A DNA stretch of 6,665 nt, from the NCBI GenBank assembly GCA_026394095.1, contig JAPKYY010000181.1:1-6665 (forward strand), in the 5' to 3' direction. Origin of the DNA: Acidobacteriota bacterium (GTDB lineage: Bacteria; Acidobacteriota; Terriglobia; Bryobacterales; Bryobacteraceae). Shown here one piece after another: positions 4,304 through 6,665 of this stretch. The position numbers and the translations under genes were made by a program. The stretch's first letter is position 1; every line of letters starts with the position of its first letter. Under the pieces are notes generated by a model that was not told the DNA's origin, ran no database searches, and saw only the letters and a program-made list of their open reading frames with translations.

Positions 4304-6665
4304 GGTTTTTTCTTTTCGTGTTCTTGCCGCAGGTAGAAAGGGTCATCCATGCGGGGTCCGGGGATGGGGTCGCGGGGCTCTTTAGCTCGCGCGGGGTCGA
4401 AGATTTCGGGGTTAGCCGGCTTCAGTTGAAAGGGCGTCATGTCCGGGCTTAAAGCGAAACAGTCAGACAGATCCTGAGCGGCATGATCGTAGAGGTTCAG
4501 CGAGGGAATCTGCAGGAGGCGAAAGACAGTCTTGAGTAAACCCGGGAAGCTGCTGTTTACGCGCGATACATAGTTCTGCTTGATGTATGGCCCCATTGCC
4601 ATAAAGACGGTGCGGTGCGAATCGATATGGTCAACTCCACCTTGAGCATCATCTTCAGTGACGAAGATCGACATGTTTTCCCAGTACTTGGTATGGGAGA
4701 GGAAGTCGACGATGCGGCCGAGCGCGTAATCGTTGTCAGCCATGTAGCTGGCAGCAACCGGGTAGCCGTCTTCTCGTCGTGGCTTGGCACCATGATCATT
4801 TGGCAGGTGGATAAAGATCAATTGCGGCAGAGTTTCATTGCCATCGATAAAGCGCTGCTTCACATCCTTGATGAACTGATCGGCGCGGAACTGATCGGGG
4901 ATGTTGGTGTTGTAGTTTGGATAGTCGCGCGCAGTATTGCGATAAAGCGCGTCGGGCATGGGGATATTGGTGAGATAGCGCGCGCCAGTGGGCTTGAGGC
5001 CTGTACCCTCATCCGCACCCGCAAGCTCAAAGCCTTCGCCATAATTGCGGAAGCTGATTTTGTTGCGTTCAAGGTGCTGCCAGAGTGCGCCACCTTCAAG
5101 TTGCTCTTCAGGATGGACGCTCGAATTGCTGCCTGGAAAAAGCAGGCGGCCGGGTGCTGTAGTAGGCAGCCGGAAGTCTTTCTGGCCCCCGTAGCTAGCC
5201 ATCAGCGTGGATTCGGTAAAGGCATTGGGATAGCTTCCGACAATCCAGTGGTGACCGTCGACGCTCACTTCGCTATCGGCGTAAAAGTTATCACTGATGG
5301 CAAAGCGTTGGGCAAGGGCCATGTGATTCGGGCTGATCACCTGGCCTTTCTGACTGATCCGGGGCTTGAGGGCATTGCGTTCTGTCTGTACGATGGCAAA
5401 GCGCCCGAAGCGGGCCAGCAGCCAGGCACCACGAATGTCGCCATTGCCGGCTTTCTCAAGGTCGCCGAAGACTTCGTCGAAGGTGCGGTTCTCTTTGACG
5501 ATGATGACTACGTGCTTTACGCCGGCCGGAAGCGGGCCGGGGGCGTCGGCACTCTCAATAAAGCCGTTGTTCTTGTAGACGGTTTGCGTCATGTTGGCCA
5601 GCTCAGCGTCTGACGGCAGGTCAAAGATCTGCACGGCACCGCGCCGCAGTTCAGCCTGAAAGCTGCGCTCGAAGGCTACGGTACTGGTTGCGTTAGGGCC
5701 GGTGCCAAAGCCCTTGGCTGCTACGGCATAGACCTTGTTGCCACTGAGCGTGAGGTCGGTAGGAAACCAGGCACTCGGGATGTGACCCACCACGCGGTGT
5801 GCATGAGGGTCGATGACACCGATTGCGTTGATGCCAGCCTCAGCCACCAGAAGGCGGCGTGATGGCTCGTGCCAGGCGAGGCCAATCGGAAGCACGCCGC
5901 GCAAGGATTCCAGCTTCGGAATGCGGATCGTGATGTCTTCAATCCGCTCGAGCTTGCGGGCGTCAATGACGGTGATGGAATCATTGTGGCCGTTGGCGAC
6001 GAAGATGCGATCGTGTGTGGCGACAACACCACTCGGTGAGCTGCCACCAAGACTTTGTGCGCCGAAAGGCAGGCCTGTGCGGATGAATTTGATCAGTCTG
6101 GCCTGGCCGGGATTGGCTACATCAACAACTGCAAGCGAGTTCGATTCTTCGCGGTTGGGATCACCGAGTGCTGCCACCTTTACTTTGCCCTCGCCAGTTT
6201 CGCGCTCTACGCCTTCAAGGGATTCCTTCGAAGGGAAGCCGAAGGCGGGAAAAGGGATACCCGTCTCGATGGGGCGCTTGCGGTCTGCTCCGGGTAAAGA
6301 TTGGTACTCGAAGATGCCGAGATTGGTGACGTAGAGATGGCGATGATCGGGTGAGAGTGCGATGGCAAAGGGCAGGCGGCCTACCTTCACGCTTTGCAGC
6401 AGGCGGCGTTTGGTAGTGTCAAAAATGGCGACACGAAAGTTCGCCTGATCAACGACGTAGAGCAGGTGGCGTTTTGCATCAAAAGCAAGATCAGCGCTAT
6501 AGCTGTCGCGGAATTCGCCCTGGTTGAGTTCGAGCTTGAACTGAGTTTTGCCATTGTCGGCATCCAGGCGGCGCACGACACCCGAGTTGCCTTCCGATAC
6601 AAAGAGCCCGGTATCGCCTTCAAAAGCCATACCCTGGAAGACGCTGTGGAAGCCTTCTTCTTCAG
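4300..6665 (-). CDS. YncE-like beta-propeller / alkaline-phosphatase-superfamily phosphoesterase fusion (5' end outside window)
   Basis: The frame stays open to the window edge, with EEEGFHSVFQG encoded before the Met at 6630. That Met is therefore probably internal and the true start, perhaps with a signal peptide, is not visible. Numbering from that Met, residues 1-345 are YVTN/YncE-type propeller blades: HLLYVVDQ (55-62), HLYVTNLG (98-105), NSLAVVDV (164-171), RIFVANGHNDSITVID (208-223), RLLVAEAGINAIGVID (259-274). From about 371 a phosphoesterase domain begins with VKHVVIIVKENRTFDEVFG; Glu380-Asn381 match the metal-binding EN pair of the AcpA/phospholipase-C type. Further motifs are DSEVSVDGHHW (452-462), LPNDHGA (609-615) and VTEDDAQGGVDHIDSHR (657-673), where Asp660/Asp661 would complete the metal site. 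It likely hydrolyses a phosphate mono- or diester outside the cytoplasm; substrate unknown. The stop overlaps the start of the secreted hydrolase, with which it forms a coupled pair. Confidence 0.9.
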   Translation of the reverse strand, partial: EEEGFHSVFQGMAFEGDTGLFVSEGNSGVVRRLDADNGKTQFKLELNQGEFRDSYSADLAFDAKRHLLYVVDQANFRVAIFDTTKRRLLQSVKVGRLPFAIALSPDHRHLYVTNLGIFEYQSLPGADRKRPIETGIPFPAFGFPSKESLEGVERETGEGKVKVAALGDPNREESNSLAVVDVANPGQARLIKFIRTGLPFGAQSLGGSSPSGVVATHDRIFVANGHNDSITVIDARKLERIEDITIRIPKLESLRGVLPIGLAWHEPSRRLLVAEAGINAIGVIDPHAHRVVGHIPSAWFPTDLTLSGNKVYAVAAKGFGTGPNATSTVAFERSFQAELRRGAVQIFDLPSDAELANMTQTVYKNNGFIESADAPGPLPAGVKHVVIIVKENRTFDEVFGDLEKAGNGDIRGAWLLARFGRFAIVQTERNALKPRISQKGQVISPNHMALAQRFAISDNFYADSEVSVDGHHWIVGSYPNAFTESTLMASYGGQKDFRLPTTAPGRLLFPGSNSSVHPEEQLEGGALWQHLERNKISFRNYGEGFELAGADEGTGLKPTGARYLTNIPMPDALYRNTARDYPNYNTNIPDQFRADQFIKDVKQRFIDGNETLPQLIFIHLPNDHGAKPRREDGYPVAASYMADNDYALGRIVDFLSHTKYWENMSIFVTEDDAQGGVDHIDSHRTVFMAMGPYIKQNYVSRVNSSFPGLLKTVFRLLQIPSLNLYDHAAQDLSDCFALSPDMTPFQLKPANPEIFDPARAKEPRDPIPGPRMDDPFYLRQEHEKKKP
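4306..4317 (-). promoter_or_regulatory. Purine-rich presumptive ribosome binding tract for the hydrolase gene
   Basis: On the minus strand GAAAAGAAAAAA ends two bases before the ATG at 4303. It is also the EKKK-encoding tail of the upstream phosphoesterase gene. It is a poor Shine-Dalgarno match, so reinitiation by ribosomes ending at the overlapping TGA (4302-4300) is the more likely route. The ATG is supported as the start because a normal signal peptide begins right there. Confidence 0.35.

Noticed and set aside
4306..4311. Run of six A's on the minus strand just before the hydrolase start, a possible -1 frameshift site fusing the two genes
   Set aside because: The run is not in the X-XXY-YYZ register of the phosphoesterase frame, and a fusion would bury the hydrolase signal peptide inside a protein. 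The ATGA overlap explains the arrangement more simply.
4615..5613. A 332-codon open frame on the plus strand, antisense to the phosphoesterase gene
   Set aside because: Its codons are exactly in register with those of the minus-strand gene, so a stop can appear only where that gene uses TTA, CTA or TCA, which are rare in this GC-rich sequence. The opposite strand encodes conserved catalytic motifs, and the antisense translation shows no recognisable domain.
5813..6334. A 173-codon plus-strand open frame antisense to the propeller region
   Set aside because: It lies entirely opposite well-formed YVTN-type blades and its translation is low-complexity, rich in Ser, Arg and Pro, as expected of a shadow frame.
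6628..6630. ATG at 6630 (minus strand) as the start of the propeller-phosphoesterase gene
   Set aside because: The frame continues without a stop to the window edge and the upstream residues read as more propeller sequence, so the true start lies outside.

Overview
The window is almost entirely protein-coding, with five genes, two of them cut by the window edges. The genes form two convergent blocks that meet tail to tail near position 2370. The sequence is moderately GC-rich. The pairing of a YncE-type propeller/phosphoesterase fusion with a secreted esterase-like hydrolase, next to a short class I phosphomannose isomerase, suggests an environmental soil-type bacterium. Acidobacteriota (for example Solibacter/Bryobacter relatives) is my best guess, but it rests on gene style only and no marker gene is present.

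Plus-strand block (1-2385): the C-terminal part of a class I PLP aminotransferase of the aspartate aminotransferase type, then manA (mannose-6-phosphate isomerase), then a GT4-family glycosyltransferase. Each junction is a 4-nt ATGA stop/start overlap, so the three genes look like one translationally coupled operon. manA links fructose-6-phosphate and mannose-6-phosphate. The glycosyltransferase may use a mannose-derived sugar nucleotide, but that is inference. The most unusual feature of this block is a 10-bp perfect inverted repeat followed by five T's inside the first 30 codons of manA, which has the form of an intrinsic terminator or attenuator.

Minus-strand block (6665 down to 2351): a large protein, truncated at its N-terminus by the window edge, with a YncE-like beta-propeller followed by an acid-phosphatase/phospholipase-C-type phosphoesterase domain. 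It overlaps by ATGA a 650-residue signal-peptide-bearing alpha/beta hydrolase with a G-F-S-M-G-G nucleophile elbow and a long C-terminal region that I cannot assign. The pair looks like a coupled module acting outside the cytoplasm.

The two blocks overlap by 35 bp at their 3' ends, so there is no intergenic space there. No gene-free stretch over 300 bases exists in the window. I see no tRNA, rRNA, CRISPR array, insertion sequence or attachment site, and no convincing promoter, since both upstream promoters would lie outside the window.
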